Below, in pieces: positions 1 through 11,767 of a stretch of DNA of 64,000 nt. Made by a program: the position numbers and the translations under genes. The stretch is from Amorphophallus konjac (Eukaryota > Streptophyta > Magnoliopsida > Alismatales > Araceae). The notes beneath the pieces were generated by a model. It made no database searches. It was given only the letters and a program-made list of their open reading frames with translations, and was not told the origin of the DNA. Where the stretch lies: the NCBI GenBank assembly GCA_022559845.1, contig CM040118.1, forward strand, positions 238,871,224-238,935,223. Reading direction: 5' to 3'. The number at the start of each line of letters is the position of its first letter. Positions within the stretch are counted from its first letter, which is position 1.

Positions 1-141
1 TCGTATGGCGACGCCAGATGGATTTTTGCTTTTTGACATGTATTGTATTGGCCTCGGCCTTTCGGATGTACAAACAATTGTTTGAATGAAAAAGGAAGGA
101 AATTTTTGATCTATCTCATATTGTTTGCACAACTGAAGTGT

Positions 142-1287
142 TCATAAATAGAACTTGCTTAGTGTAGTTGCATTCCATGTCCAAGGGATGGGTTCTCCTT
201 CCATAGTAGATAGCCGGTATGCTCCTTTCCCGAGCGTCTCGACCACTCGGCAGGGGCCTTCCCAATTAGGGGATAGCTTGCCCACCGCCTCAAGTGGTCG
301 AGAGGCTTCGACTTTCCTAAGAACGAAGTCTCCCGGCTGGAAGTGTCTATCCCGGACATTGGCGTTGTAGTATCGAGGGAGGCGACGTTGATATTCCTTT
401 GCTCGGACACTGGCAATCTCTCGGAGTTCGTCTGCTAGGTCGAGATTTTCGAGCAGTTTCTGGCCATTTGCCTCGGGCGAGAAGCAGATGACTCGGAGGG
501 AGGGATTGTGAATCTGCAACAGGACCACGGCCTTGGTGCCGTACACCAGCTGAAAGGGACTTTCACCGGTTGCCATTCTCAGAGGCGTTCTGTGCGACCA
601 AAGTACGTTCGGCAATTCCTCAAGCCAGCTGTCCTTGGCTTTGCCGAGCCTGGTCTTAATGCCTCTTAAGATAGTCTTATTGGCATTTTCGACCAGCCCG
701 TTAGCCTAAGGGTGGGCGACCGAAGTGAAGTGATTATGAATGTTTAGGTCGGCACATCTGTCTCGGAAATAATAAGAATCAAATTGTCGACCATTATCGC
801 TCATTATCACCCGAGGGATGTCGTAGCGACAGATGATCAATTTCCAGACGAAACTCCATACGACTGTCTCGGTGATCCTCGCTGTAGCTTCGGCCTCGAT
901 CCATTTGGTGAAGTAGTTGATGGCGACGATGATGAACTTCTTCTGGGCCTGAGCCGTAGGGAATGGCCCAAGGATGTCTATCCCCCACCGAGCGAAAGGA
1001 TACGGCTCAGCTAGGGTGATGAGCTCCGTTGCTGGCTGATGGACCAAGTGGTCAAATCACTGGCATTGGTCGCATTATTGCACGTAGGTCGAGCAGCCGC
1101 GCTGTAGAGTGGGCCACCAGTAACCCTGCCAAAACAAGACCCTAGTGAGGGACCTTCCTCCTTGATGCGCTCTGCATAGGCCTTCGTGAACTTCTTGAAT
1201 TGCTCGGCCAGCTTCGTCAGCATTGATACACTTCAAGAGGGGACCGGAGAAGGATCTACGGTATAAAGTGCCGTCCAGAATGACGAA
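142..1287 (-). pseudogene. Tat#1 integrase (broken)
   Basis: Minus-strand integrase of Tat#1, reading from about 1287 down to a TGA at 142-144. The zinc-binding N-terminus survives only in part: a CDQC pair is visible near 1055-1065, next to in-frame stops. The DDE core is recognisable, with WGIDILGPFP (first Asp), MSDNGRQF (second Asp) and NGLVENANK (Glu), so the catalytic residues are retained. An in-frame TAG falls immediately before the NGLVE block, around 703-708. The C-terminal part contains RDRHFQPGDFVLRK and WNATTLSKFYL, the usual end of Tat integrases. All pieces lie in one frame, so the decay is by stop codons rather than frameshifts. The same C-terminus recurs at 63629-64000. Confidence 0.85.
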
Positions 1288-1683
1288 TCACCGGGCTTGG
1301 TACTTCAATCTCCAGGCTTCCCGAGGGTCGGGAGGCTCCTGGGAGTCCTGCAGCCATGACACATAGGGGGTACGCCAGTCGCTCGGGGAGGCCAAGCCAA
1401 CAGCCATGAGCTCTGAGTCAATGCTCAGTCTCTCTAGCTCTTCGAGGAGGACTAATCGAGTACCCTCTGGGTCGAGAGAGGAGGCCAGCCGAGAGAGGGC
1501 GTCCACCCGGGAGTTTTCCTCCCGAGCTATTCAGACTACCTCAAAACTCTCGAACTGCTATGCCACAGTCTTTACCAGTTGGAGGTATTTGACCATCGGT
1601 TCCTCCCGAGCCTCATAATTACCGTTGATCTGGCTAGCGACCAGTTGGGAGTCAGTGTGAATCCTGACTCGCTCGGCCCCCAA
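1288..1683 (-). pseudogene. Tat#1 second RNase H (C-terminal part) and linker to integrase (broken)
   Basis: This continues, in the same frame, the second RNase H domain that begins near 1854. After a TGA at 1684-1686 the frame resumes with a block containing IHTDSQLVASQINGNYEA, typical of the C-terminal half of archaeal-type RNase H in Tat elements. It then runs through linker sequence containing VDALSRLASSL to about 1288. Several further stops interrupt it. The linker joins the RNase H region to the integrase. No separate gene is inferred on the opposite strand, where several short frames are only shadows. Confidence 0.7.
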
Positions 1684-3195
1684 TCACCGGGCCATGCGGG
1701 CTCCCGAGATGAGGGCTTCGTACTCGGAGGCGTTGTTGGATGCCTGGAAGTTGAACTTCAGGGCGTACTGTAGCTCTGCTCCCTCGGGGGACTTCAGGAG
1801 GATGCCGGTGCTGCTCCCGGCCAAGTTGGAGGATCCGTCGACGAATAATTCCCAGGTTGGCCCGGATGAGGACGGAGATCTTTCTTCGGTCAGGATGGTG
1901 CTCTCGACGATGAAGTCGGTGAGCGCCTGTCCTTTAACAGCCGAGCGAGGCCGGTACGATATATCGTAGGCCCCGAGTATGATGGCCCACTTGATGAGGC
2001 GTCCCGAGGCTTCAGGGTGAGCGAGGATCATCTTCAGTGGTTCATCGGTCAGCACGATGATGGAGTGTCCTTCGAAATAGGGTCGAAGGTGCTTGGCCGA
2101 GGTAACCAACGCTATCACGAGTTTCTCGGTTGCGGGGTACCTTCTTTCAGCCTCGTTGAGCACCTTGCTAGTGTAGTAGATCGGTCTCTTGACTCTCGAG
2201 TCATTTCTGACCAGGACCGAGCTAACTATGGATGGAGTTGCCGAGAGGTAGAGATGCAAGGCTTCACCTAGGACAAGCTTTGACAACACCGGGGGTGAAG
2301 CCAGGAACTCCTTGAGCTCGATGAACGCCTTTTGGCATTCCTCGTTCCATGCAAACGTAGCAGATGCCATTTTGGGCCCCCTCAACAGTTTGAAGAATGG
2401 TAGGCTTCGTTCGAACACACGGGACAGGAACCTGCTGAGCGCGGCAATGCGCCCGGTAAGGCGTTGAACGTCCTTGGTGCAGGTGGGGGGCTGCATATCC
2501 AGGATGGCCTGGACCTTGTCGGGGTTGGCCTCGATCCCACGACGGGTCACCAAGAAGCTCAGGAATATCTTGGACCTTACTCCGAAGGCACACTTGGTTG
2601 GGTTGAGCTTCATATTGTACCTCAGAAGGGTGTCGAAGGTCTCAGCTAGGTCGGCGAAGTGGTCTTCGGCCCTGGGGGTCTTGACGAGCATGTCGTCAAT
2701 ATAGGCCTCGACGTTCCGGCCAAGTTGTCCCTCAAACATGTGGTTGACCAACCTCTGGTACATGGCTCCAGTGTTCTTTAACGCGAAACGCATTCGGGTA
2801 TAGCAGTATACGCCGAAGTCGGTGATGAAGGCGGTCTTCTCGATGTCTTCTGGATCCATCTTGATCTGGTGGTAGCCTGAATAGGCATCCAGGAAGCTGA
2901 GTATCTCATTGCCTGAGGTTGAATCAACCAGTTGGTCGTTGCTCGGCAACGGATAGCAATCTTTTGGAGTAGCTTTATTCAAGTCGGTGAAGTCCACGCA
3001 CATTCGCCACATTCTCGAAGCTTTTGACACCAAGACGACATTAGCCAGCCACGTCGGGTACATGACTGATCTAAAAAGACCAATCTTTTGCCCCTTGGTG
3101 ACCTGCTCTTTGATGACCGTCTGCTTCTCTGGCATGTGCTTCCTTCTGCATTGTTGTACGGGCTTCACGGTTGAGTCAAGGTTGAGCCTATGCAT
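1684..3195 (-). pseudogene. Tat#1 reverse transcriptase and RNase H (open over 503 codons, but part of a broken pol)
   Basis: The longest intact piece of Tat#1 pol. Reverse transcriptase occupies roughly residues 45-220, with MCVDFTDLNKATPKDCYPLP, FLDAYSGYHQIKM and the catalytic YIDDM box at residues 165-169. RNase H spans about residues 300-420 (PIYYTSKVLNEAERRYPATEK, LRPYFEGHSIIVLTDEPLK). From residue 448 a second RNase H-like domain starts (WELFVDGSSNLAGSSTGILL) and is cut by a TGA at 1684-1686. Some conserved positions look substituted, for example MRFALKNTGAMYQ where the family has a stricter pattern, consistent with an old copy. This is one module of a larger Gag-Pol, so the first Met here has no special meaning. 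Confidence 0.9.
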
Positions 3196-4088
3196 TATTG
3201 TCTCTCCGGATATTCCGGGGAGTTGATCATCAGACCATGCAAAGACTCGGATGTACCCGGAAAGAAACTCTTTGTATTACTGCTGAATTTCGGATGGTAG
3301 GTCGGCTCCAATCTTGACTCCTAGGGTCGGGTCATCATTTAGGAAAACTGTTAACAACTCGCCTCTAGGCTCGGATGTTACAGATTTTTCCTCGACTTCC
3401 GGGGGGCCCTTGGTCTACTCATCCGGCCTTGTGGCTTCAACCGAGATATTATAGCACCTTCTGGCCATCGCCTGGTTGCCCCGGACTTCCCCCACCCAAT
3501 GCTTAGTGGGGAACTTCATCTTTTGGTGATAGGTAGAGGGCACCGCTTTTGTTCGGCTAAGGATTCCTCAGTCGAAGATTGCGTTGTATGCTATCATACC
3601 CTTGATCACTATGAAGTCCACCATAACTGTAACGGTTTTGGGTGGGGTGCTGAGAGTAACTGGCAGGCTTAAGGCTCCCTCGGGATAAGTGGTCTGGCCA
3701 TTGAACCCGCAAAGGGGGGTTCGGATCGGGCAGAGTTTAGACGGATTGTCCCCTATCTTATGAAAACACTCATAAGACAATACATTAGGGGCACTTCCAT
3801 TGTCAACTAGAATCCTGTCTACGTTACAATAGTTTATCGTAGCCGATATAACTAGGGCGTTGTCATGCTGGGTGGTCAGCCCTTCCAGGTCTTAGTCGGA
3901 GAAGATTATGACCTGGGGCTCATTTGGCGGGGCCTTGGGAGGCTCGATGGCTCGGCTCGCCCGCTCAGCATGACGCATCCTTCCTCGGCCACTGTCTCCT
4001 CCTGATGGAGCTCCTCCAGTGATGACATTGATGTGGACCCCGCGAGGGGCATTGTCGATCTCCTCTGGGGTGCCTCCGTCTTCCTTAT
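3196..4088 (-). pseudogene. Tat#1 protease region and protease-RT linker (broken)
   Basis: The minus strand reads an aspartic protease with the active-site block RILVDNGSAPNVL near 3800-3820 (D-N-G, a common plant variant of D-S/T-G). The longest open piece is 3568-3780. Further on, a linker leads into RT. In-frame stops occur near 3895 (just after QVIIFSD), near 3418 and near 3280. The upstream end at 4088 is the exact insertion point of the chromovirus; the sequence continues at 14047 on the far side of it, where gag ends with a plant-type zinc-knuckle variant. Confidence 0.75.
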
Positions 4089-6377
4089 TGATGCGGGATG
4101 GACACGGGAGACGACACTATATGGTGCCACCCTCGGACTCTAGATGAGGGCACGACCAGCAACACACACCAGGGAGACACTAAGCCCGACACTACGAGCT
4201 CCTAGTGGCGAAACGTTGCTCACAGAAGTGGAAGCTCACTCGTCGTCCCAAGGGAGGGAAAGTGCGGACCGTGCGCGGTTAAGGAACCGGTGGAGGTCAA
4301 GGGTAGTCCGACTCAACTTCCGGACTCGGATCGAGTCGCGGGACGGGTCACTCTCACTCTCACAGCGGTGATATGGACACACGGGCTAGTACCTACACTC
4401 TCGGTAGCGACAAAAGATCATATACTAGCTAAGCAAATGAACGCCAAGAGGTTATGACCTTTACCTCCACGCACCCGGCGTGGCGAAGACAACCCCGGCC
4501 GAATCACGGACTCCCGGTTAACAATTATTACAGCAATACACTAAGTCGACCCACTCCACGCAGGGAGGTAAAAGGTCACATGTGGGGTCCGGGAATCACG
4601 CAACTCGAGTTGACGGGCAGCATCTTGATGTCACCCGGCGGTGCCGAACTCCGCGTTTTCGTGCTTTCCGAACGGCGGCTTCTACGGGCCCGCGGGGCCC
4701 ACGGATGGCACTGTCCTCCGGATCTGCGGGGGTGGGACCCACTGTGATGGGGACCCCTGGTGGCGCGCCTCCACGGATGGCGGTCGGCCGGGAACACCGA
4801 TCGGGGGTCGATCGGCCCCGATTCCCAACTCTTGAACTAATAACCCACGGATTTTGGTTGCTGTCTTCCGGCGCGCGCTCCGGCGAAAACGGCCGCTGCG
4901 ATCAATCCCGACGTCGGATCGGGACGCATGAGCTATCGTTGGAAAGCTCTCTTCAAATGCATCAATCTAGACCCATAGAGATCTACTGGATCTGGTCGGA
5001 TCAGAACTTTATTGAATTTACAAGCCCCTGTTGTACAGTAACCGAAGTCTCAGATCTGCAGGGAACTTGTCTGAGAACCACCGCTGACCGCCTAGTAAAC
5101 CTCCGATTCAGCTCTTGAGCTCTTCTTGGAAGTTGTAGGGAATCAAACCACGAAACTGGGAATATTTTTAGAATTTGATTTGGAGGTGGCTGCGATTTGT
5201 TATGATTTTTGGGGTGATTGGTGGTCAGATCTGGGAACAGGTGGACAGAACTGTAGATGGGTCTGAGAACGAATTTTAGAAAATATGAGATGGGCGAATC
5301 AAAAATTGAGAAAAATCGTGGATGAAGGGGTGGATGGATGGAACCCCCAGTAACATTGGACGAACTAACAGAAACCAAAAGGTGGCTCTAAGACATGAAA
5401 CTCAGGATGGATGTGAACCTGGACAGAACTCTGGCAGAACTAAAATGGAAGAGTGGACGAAAATCAAAAATTAGCAAACGTAATCTGAATGCTGGCCTGA
5501 TTTTTGTGGGTGGAGAGAAACATCCCAGGAACAACTCCTCCAAATTTGGTAGCCAAATGATCTCAGGGAAGACCTGTGAATTTTGAACAAGCTGCTGTGA
5601 TACTGCGCAGGCAGAACTCCGTTGATGGCGTTGGCGGTGCGGTAGCGGCTCGTGGCGGCGACGGTGATCGTCGGAACTGATACACGAGGAGTCACACCTC
5701 AGAATGGAAGCCTTTACAACATCCAAGGGGGAGAGGGAGAGGAGAAGGGGGCGCACCAAGCTGGAGCTCCAAGAATTACTTTGATTCAAATGGCATTAAT
5801 TCATCAAAATGGGAAAATACAAGTATTTATGTGTTACATCTCACATCTATCCACAACCGTAGGATCTGGGGGAAGGGGATGGAGGGCTGGGATGAGATGT
5901 GAACATCACACAAAAATTAAAATAAAAAAAACATGGAAGGGGGTGGCCTATTGACTATGGTGGCAAGGGGGGGACAAGTTGGTAGCCACCTTGGACTTTG
6001 AAGTCCACTTGTCTCCCATGTGCCTTTTACCATTCAAACTTCTAGATGCCTCTATTTGACATGTTGACTGACCCCACATGGGGCCCATGGGCTGAGGTGG
6101 ATCAATGGGAGGGGCCTGGGGGGTCCCGTGGGGCCCAGGGGTCCCATTTTGTAAATAAGCCCCTCGTACACTCATAATTACATACCGAATACAATGAAAT
6201 AAACACAAATTACACGCACATAAAGGCTAACTAAATATGATAAATGGGGAGGATCAAGGCGGAGTCTCCAGGCTGTCTCCGAGCCAGATGGACGCTGAGG
6301 TGGCTCAAGTCGTGCTCCGTGTGCGGTACCGGTGGCTTGGCATGTCGCGCCGCTCAACTGCTCGGGTGTCCGCACCA
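4089..6377 (-). repeat. 3' LTR of the 4089-14041 chromovirus
   Basis: 2289 bp, matching 11768-14041 along its whole length. By eye there are about a dozen substitutions plus a 6-bp indel (an extra CTCTCA near 4354) in the first 300 bp, so roughly 4% divergence locally. Another indel near 4569 accounts for most of the remaining 15-bp length difference. On the minus strand the LTR begins TGGTGCGG next to a short purine stretch (AGGGAGAA, plus positions 6379-6386), a weak polypurine tract. Many short open frames here recur in the other LTR and are not genes. Confidence 0.92.
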
Positions 6378-9370
6378 ATTCTCCCTGGGTGGGAGAAACT
6401 TGACCCTGTCGAGTAAGGGTCTGCATCGCTTCTGTATCGCTCCAAAAGGTCCGGATCGATCCGCTGCAACTCGCCATGTGTGACCCACGTGTCCTCAGTA
6501 GCGAGCCGTCCTCTCCATCGCACTAGGTAGCGTGGGTAAGATCCACTCATGGTAACTGTCACTTGCTCGTCCAGTATACGATCTATATGCTCACGCTGCC
6601 ATGAAAAAGGGGCTAGAGGTGGAAGTGGACACTCAGGTGTGGGATCACTCTCAAGGGGAGGAGATGGCTCAAAAGGCTCACTAGGGATCACCGCTGGGTC
6701 CCTATATGCAACAAGATCTGATACATTGAAGGTAGTGCTTATACCATATTCCTCGGGCAGGTCCACAACATACGCATTGGATCCAACGCGTTTCAACACT
6801 CTAAAGGGACCGGCTCCGCGAGCTTGTAACTTCTTAACGGTTCCAGAGGGAAACCGCTCAAGTCTTACCCTGATCATGACGTATTCACCCTCGTGGAACT
6901 CTCGGTGGTGTCGGTGAGCATCGGCTAACTCCTTGTACCATGCATTGCTGGCCTCAATGTGACGACGGATGTCATCATGCAAACTCCTAACATGCCTAGC
7001 AAACGACTCGGCCGACTCCGACACTCTAGCATGGATAGGCATGGGGACAAGGTCAACGGGTTTCCCAGGCCTACGACCTGTGACAATCTCAAATGGACTC
7101 ATGCCGGTAGACCTATTCACCGAATCATTGTATGCAAACTCAGCCATAGGTAAAATGAGATCCCAATCCCCAATGCGGTCCTTAACTAGACACCTCAAAA
7201 GATCTCCCAGACTCCTATTGACCACCTCGGTCTGACCGTCTGTCTGGGGATGATATGCAGTGGAAAACTTGAGGTGAGTACCCATCATATGCCATAGTGT
7301 CTTCCAAAAGTAGGAAGTGAATCTAACATCACGGTCAGACACTATAGTGCGAGGCAACCCGAACTTGCACAGCACATGCGTAAGGAAAAGGCGGGCTACC
7401 CTAGAAGCATTCGACGTCTTAGAGCAAGGAATAAAGAGGGCAATCTTCGAGAAACGGTCAACCACCACATAGACCGAATCATGCTTCCTGGAGGTACGTG
7501 GCAATCCCAAAACAAAGTTCATACTAACATCCTGCCACGGGGCATCAGGCACGGGTAGAGGCGTATAAAGGCCCGAGCTTTGCTTCTTCATCTTGGCCGT
7601 AGCACATGTACGGCACTGAGCCACGATGTTAGCAACATCGCGCTTCAAGCTCGGCCAATAAAATCGATGCTCCACTGCCTCAATAGTCTTGTTCCGACCA
7701 AAGTGGCCGGCTAGACCTCCCGCATGTAGTTCCCACACTAAGAAATCTCGAACCGAAGTTCGGGGAACACATAGCCTGCTACCTCGAAAGAGGTAACCCT
7801 CCTGAAGCACATACTCATCAAGGTCTCTCGAGGGTCCAGCCTGGAGAGTGGTAAAAATCTGACCGAAGTCAGGACAATCAACATAGGCCTCCTTCATCTT
7901 CCTTAACCCTATGACCTCGGCACTCATGGTGGTAAGCAAACATGCTCGCCAACTCAAGGCATCAGCCACCTTGTTCTCCACTCCAGCCTTATGTTTCAGC
8001 ACAAAGGTGAACTGCTGGAGATACTCGACCCAACGACTATGACGCGAGTTAAGCTTCTTTTGCGAATGGAGGTACCTCAATGCCTCGTGGTCGGAGTATA
8101 AGACAAACTCCTGATGTAAAAGATAGTGCCTCCAATACCTAAGAGCCTGAACAACTGCGTAGAATTCTTTATCATACGTGGAATATCGCAGTTTCGCGTC
8201 ATTCAGCTTCTCGCTGAAATATGCGATCGGGTGGGACTCCAGACTCAAAACTCCTCCAATCCCAACAACCGATGCATCACAAGAGACCTCAAACACCTTC
8301 AAAAAATCAGGCAATCGAAGGATAGGTGTCTGGGTCATGCGCTCCTTGATATCCTTGAAGGCGGCAGATGCAGCCTTCGTCCATACAAATGTGCCCTTAC
8401 GTATGCAATCCGTGATCGGGGCGGTGACGGAGCTAAATCCGCGGATGAAGCGACGATAAAACGTCGCAAGACCATGAAAGCTGCGGACATCATGAACGGT
8501 ACGAGGTTCTGGTCACTCAACAATGGCCCGGACCTTCTCCGGATTGGCGGAGACCCCGGTACTAGACACGATAAAACCCAAGAAGGTAAGCTGAGGTGTC
8601 ATGAAGGCACACTTCTGTGGGTTCGCAAACAGCTGCTCTCGCCGAAGAAGTAGACAGACCTGCCGAAGGTGGTCTAAGTGGTCCCTTGTGGTGCGGCTAT
8701 AGATAAGGATATCATCAAAATACACCACTACAAAGACTCCAATGAAAGGTCAAAGGACCTGAGTAATGAGCCGCATGAAAGTGCTAGGGGCATTGGTCAA
8801 CCCAAAAGGCATGACCAACCACTCATATAGACCGTCCTTGGTCTTAAATGTGGTCTTCCACTCATCACCTGGCCTAATCCTCACCAGATGGTAGCCACTC
8901 TTAAGATCGATCTTCGAAAAGATAGTGGCACCTGCCATCATGTCCAGCATGTCATCAAGGCGGGGAATAGGGAACCTGTACTTCACGGTGATCTTGTTGA
9001 TGGCACGACTATCAATGCACATTCTCCATGTGCCATCCTTCTTCGGGGCGAGTAATGCGGGCACAGCACATGGGCTCATGCTGTCCCGAACAGACCCTCT
9101 CTGCACTAACTCATCGACCTGCCGTTTAAGCTCGGCATGCTCCGTGGGACTCATGCGATAATGAGGAAGGTTGGGCAAAGAAGAGCCCGGAATAAGGTCA
9201 ATGGCATGCTGAATATCCCGCATAGGTGGAAGTCCCTCGGGAAGCTCATCAGGAAAGACATCAGCATACTCCTGTAGAATGGGAACAACCTCGGGTGGGA
9301 GCTCACCCTCGGAGTCCCGCTCCACCACTCGGACCGTAATGGCAAACACCGGACAGCCCTGACTAAGCTC
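6305..9370 (-). pseudogene. Chromovirus pol: RT, RNase H, integrase, chromodomain (two internal stops)
   Basis: One frame from about 9349 to a TGA at 6305-6307, interrupted by TGA at 8750-8752 and at 8513-8515. RT shows [20 protein letters not shown] and, just after the first stop, YFDDILIYS. RNase H follows (FEVSCDASVVGIGGVL, YSDHEALRYLHSQ). Integrase has a zinc-binding block (H-x-H with CRTC near 7610), then VSMNFVLGLP, IVSDRDVRF and QTDGQTEVVNR. The first block carries Asn where catalytic Asp is expected. The C-terminus holds a canonical-looking chromodomain (RILDEQ, YLVRWRGR, DTWV) at about 6550-6400. The last 23 codons plus the stop extend into the 3' LTR. Such an enzyme would have made and inserted cDNA in the nucleus; this copy cannot. 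Confidence 0.92.
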
Positions 9371-10087
9371 CTACTCCATCTTCCGGGAGCTAATCATCAT
9401 CAATATCCTCGTCGAGGGCTCTCCTGGGCCAGAGGTAACAGTCATAGCCTGAGCTGGGGATGGGGTACTAGGCCCGGGAACGGAAGGCTTCGGAGTACTA
9501 GGGCCAGTAGGACCCCTGACTGACGGGCTCCTGGGCCGAACGGGTTGGAGGGTGACCCGCTGGCCAGCGTGGTCGAAGGTACAGGTTTTCGACCGGCCAT
9601 GGAGCGTGGCATCCCGATCAAATAACCACGGCCTACCAAGAATGATACTGCCCACTTCCATGGGGATAACATCACACCAGATCTCGTCATGGTACGAGTG
9701 GTGCTGCAGCGGGACCAAGCACCGCAGCCTGACCGAAATGAAAGTGGTATCCACCCATGATACCTGATAGGGGCAAGGGTGGTCTACGGGTGTGAGACCA
9801 AGACGAGTGACAGTGTTTGTGGAGATTGCATTGATACAACTCCCGCTATCGATGACCACCTTGCAAATTTACTTTCCCAGCCTACAGAATACATGAAGGA
9901 TAGTAGTCCGTCGCCAGTCATCACTGACCTGTGGCTGGGTGAGGATACATCTGACGACCCCCACGTGGGTATCGTCCGAATGCTCGGCATCCTGGGCCTC
10001 ACCTCCCATCTCATAGTACTCGTCAGCTAGCTCTTCATCGGCCTCATAGCTGACTAACTTGAGGCCCGTAGGGGTGGTATCCTCGGC
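9371..10087 (-). pseudogene. Chromovirus protease region (broken)
   Basis: Same frame as gag and pol. The active site reads VVIDSGSCINAI (D-S-G) near 9850, and the flap-side motif is SIILGRPWLFDRDA near 9640. The frame is cut by TAA at 9869-9871, just upstream of the active site, and by TAG at 9371-9373 at its end. The stretch 9872-10087 is an acidic linker from gag. Pro- and Ser-rich sequence follows the protease core. Retropepsins act as dimers to cut Gag-Pol; here the catalytic triplet is intact but the frame is not. Confidence 0.8.
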
Positions 10088-11455
10088 CTATGTGTCCCCA
10101 ATGTGAAGAGATGGGCGGGTGGGACACTGGTTGGCGAAATGGCCAAACCCATTGCAGCGATAACACTGCTGCCGTGATCCACTAGGCTCCCTAATCATAG
10201 GTCCTTTACCTTTATCCTCCCGACGGATAGGAGGCGTAGGCAACAAAGGACGTGCAGGAGGTGCGGGTGCCGGTGGACGGGCTATGGGTGGGGCTGTAAG
10301 ATGCTGGGGACGAGGAAGGTCCCTCGGGGGTGGAGGACGAGGCCTAGGAGCAAACGGCTCGGGACGAGCGGGATCCAAAGGTCGAGCCATGGGGGCCCTC
10401 GGATACGTGCCAGATGAGCCACGGGGCTCGACACTACGAAGGGGAAAAGAGCCCAACCGATGGGGTGACTCGAACTCGGCCTCGAATTGCTCCAATTCGA
10501 GAGCTATCTGATATGCCTGCTCCAAAGTGGTTGCATTGCGGCGAAAGAGTTCATATTGATAATTGGGTCGCAAACCTCTTCGAAAGCGGGATATAGTCAT
10601 AGTGCTCTCTTCCGTGACCCCACACCGTAAGTAATACTCATCGAACTCGACGGTGTACTCGGTCACGGATTGGTTCCCTTGGGAGATACTTTGCCACTTG
10701 TCTATGAGACGTTGGCGATATGAGGCGGGAAGGTACTTCTCCCTCAACTTGGTTTTCATATCATCCCAAGTACCGATCTGGGGTTGACGTCGCTGGTTGA
10801 GCAGGCTCTCCACATTGATCCAATAAGTTTGGGCCTGCCCTTGCAGCTTCATCTTTGCGTATCGGACTCTTCGCTGGTCCGTCATCTCAAACCACTCGAA
10901 GTACCGGTCCATACCGGCCTCCCAATCTAAATACACCCTAGGGTCCAAGGACCCGCTAAAAGTGGGAGGGTCCGCACGCACACCCCTAAGAATGCGGTCG
11001 TCATCACGATTCCGTCGTTGATGACGACGACCGTTACCCCCCTGATCATTGTCGGAAGCATAATCATCTACTATAGGTGCCTGTTGCCTCCCGACATCCT
11101 CCACCTGTGCCCTTGGCATAGTGGGTTGCTGCACCGGCTCTTGTTGGCCGTTCGTTGGCGCGGGTTGCGCCGCTACTGGGCCTCTCTCCAGGACGGCAAT
11201 TCTCCCAACTAGACCCTGGATGGACTGATCCGAAGACTCGGCCCGATCCTCGAGGGCTTTCATCCGCCCTTCTAGACGCGTTCCTATGCCATCCATACGC
11301 GTACTAAGACCATCCATACGCGTGTCAAGACATTCCATAATGGCTCGAAACATCTCGGCCGTCGAGGACTCATCGGAGCTACGGGCCCGGGAATCCGCCA
11401 TAGGTGGTGGTGGCGAGTATTGGGTACCTCGACGGGTGGGCATGCAAAGACACAC
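10088..11455 (-). pseudogene. Chromovirus gag with CCHC zinc knuckle
   Basis: Open for 455 codons, ending at TAG 10088-10090, after which the same frame continues into protease. Near the N-terminus are heptad-like repeats (several copies of a DTRMDG-type unit at about residues 40-75), suggesting a coiled coil. The retrotransposon gag core is about residues 150-330 (DWEAGMDRYFEWFE, LREKYLPASYRQRLIDKWQSI). A Pro-rich stretch leads to a single zinc knuckle CYRCNGFGHFANQC at about residues 433-446. The first Met (11455), the one at residue 6, or MADSR at residue 19 could each be the real start. Gag forms the particle that packages the RNA. The TAG that ends it may be a decayed sense codon, since protease and pol are in phase. 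Confidence 0.85.
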
Positions 11456-11752
11456 GACCTAGAAGACACTGACTAATGCAAGCACTCACTAGATGATGCA
11501 CTTAGACCTAACCAATAGCCGGTACGAGGCGGAGATAAGCGATCCGAAGATCACTCGCGCAAGTGTGTGGCCCTCCCGTTAGGCGTAACCCAACGTTCGG
11601 ACAACACCTTTTGATATACCGGGTAAAGGGTGCAAATGCAAGTTAAAACACTCTTTTTTTGTTTTGTTGTTTTAAGAATAATGATGATGCTAGACTTGAC
11701 TTAGACCATGATGCATGTAAGACATATGCAATGACTACCCTAGACTCGACTC

Positions 11753-11764
11753 GCTCTGATACCA
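11753..11764 (-). other. Primer-binding site (initiator tRNA-Met) of the 4089-14041 chromovirus
   Basis: On the minus strand TGGTATCAGAGC lies 3 nt downstream of the 5' LTR end (11768). This is the standard match to the 3' end of plant initiator tRNA-Met and fixes the element's orientation. The leader between PBS and gag (11456-11752) has a T-rich run near 11648-11670 and no other recognisable feature. Confidence 0.93.
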
Positions 11765-11767
11765 AAC

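Noticed and set aside
4582..5118. 178-codon plus-strand frame in the chromovirus LTR
   Set aside because: It lies antisense in LTR sequence, is shorter in the other LTR (12373-12771), and has no recognised domain.
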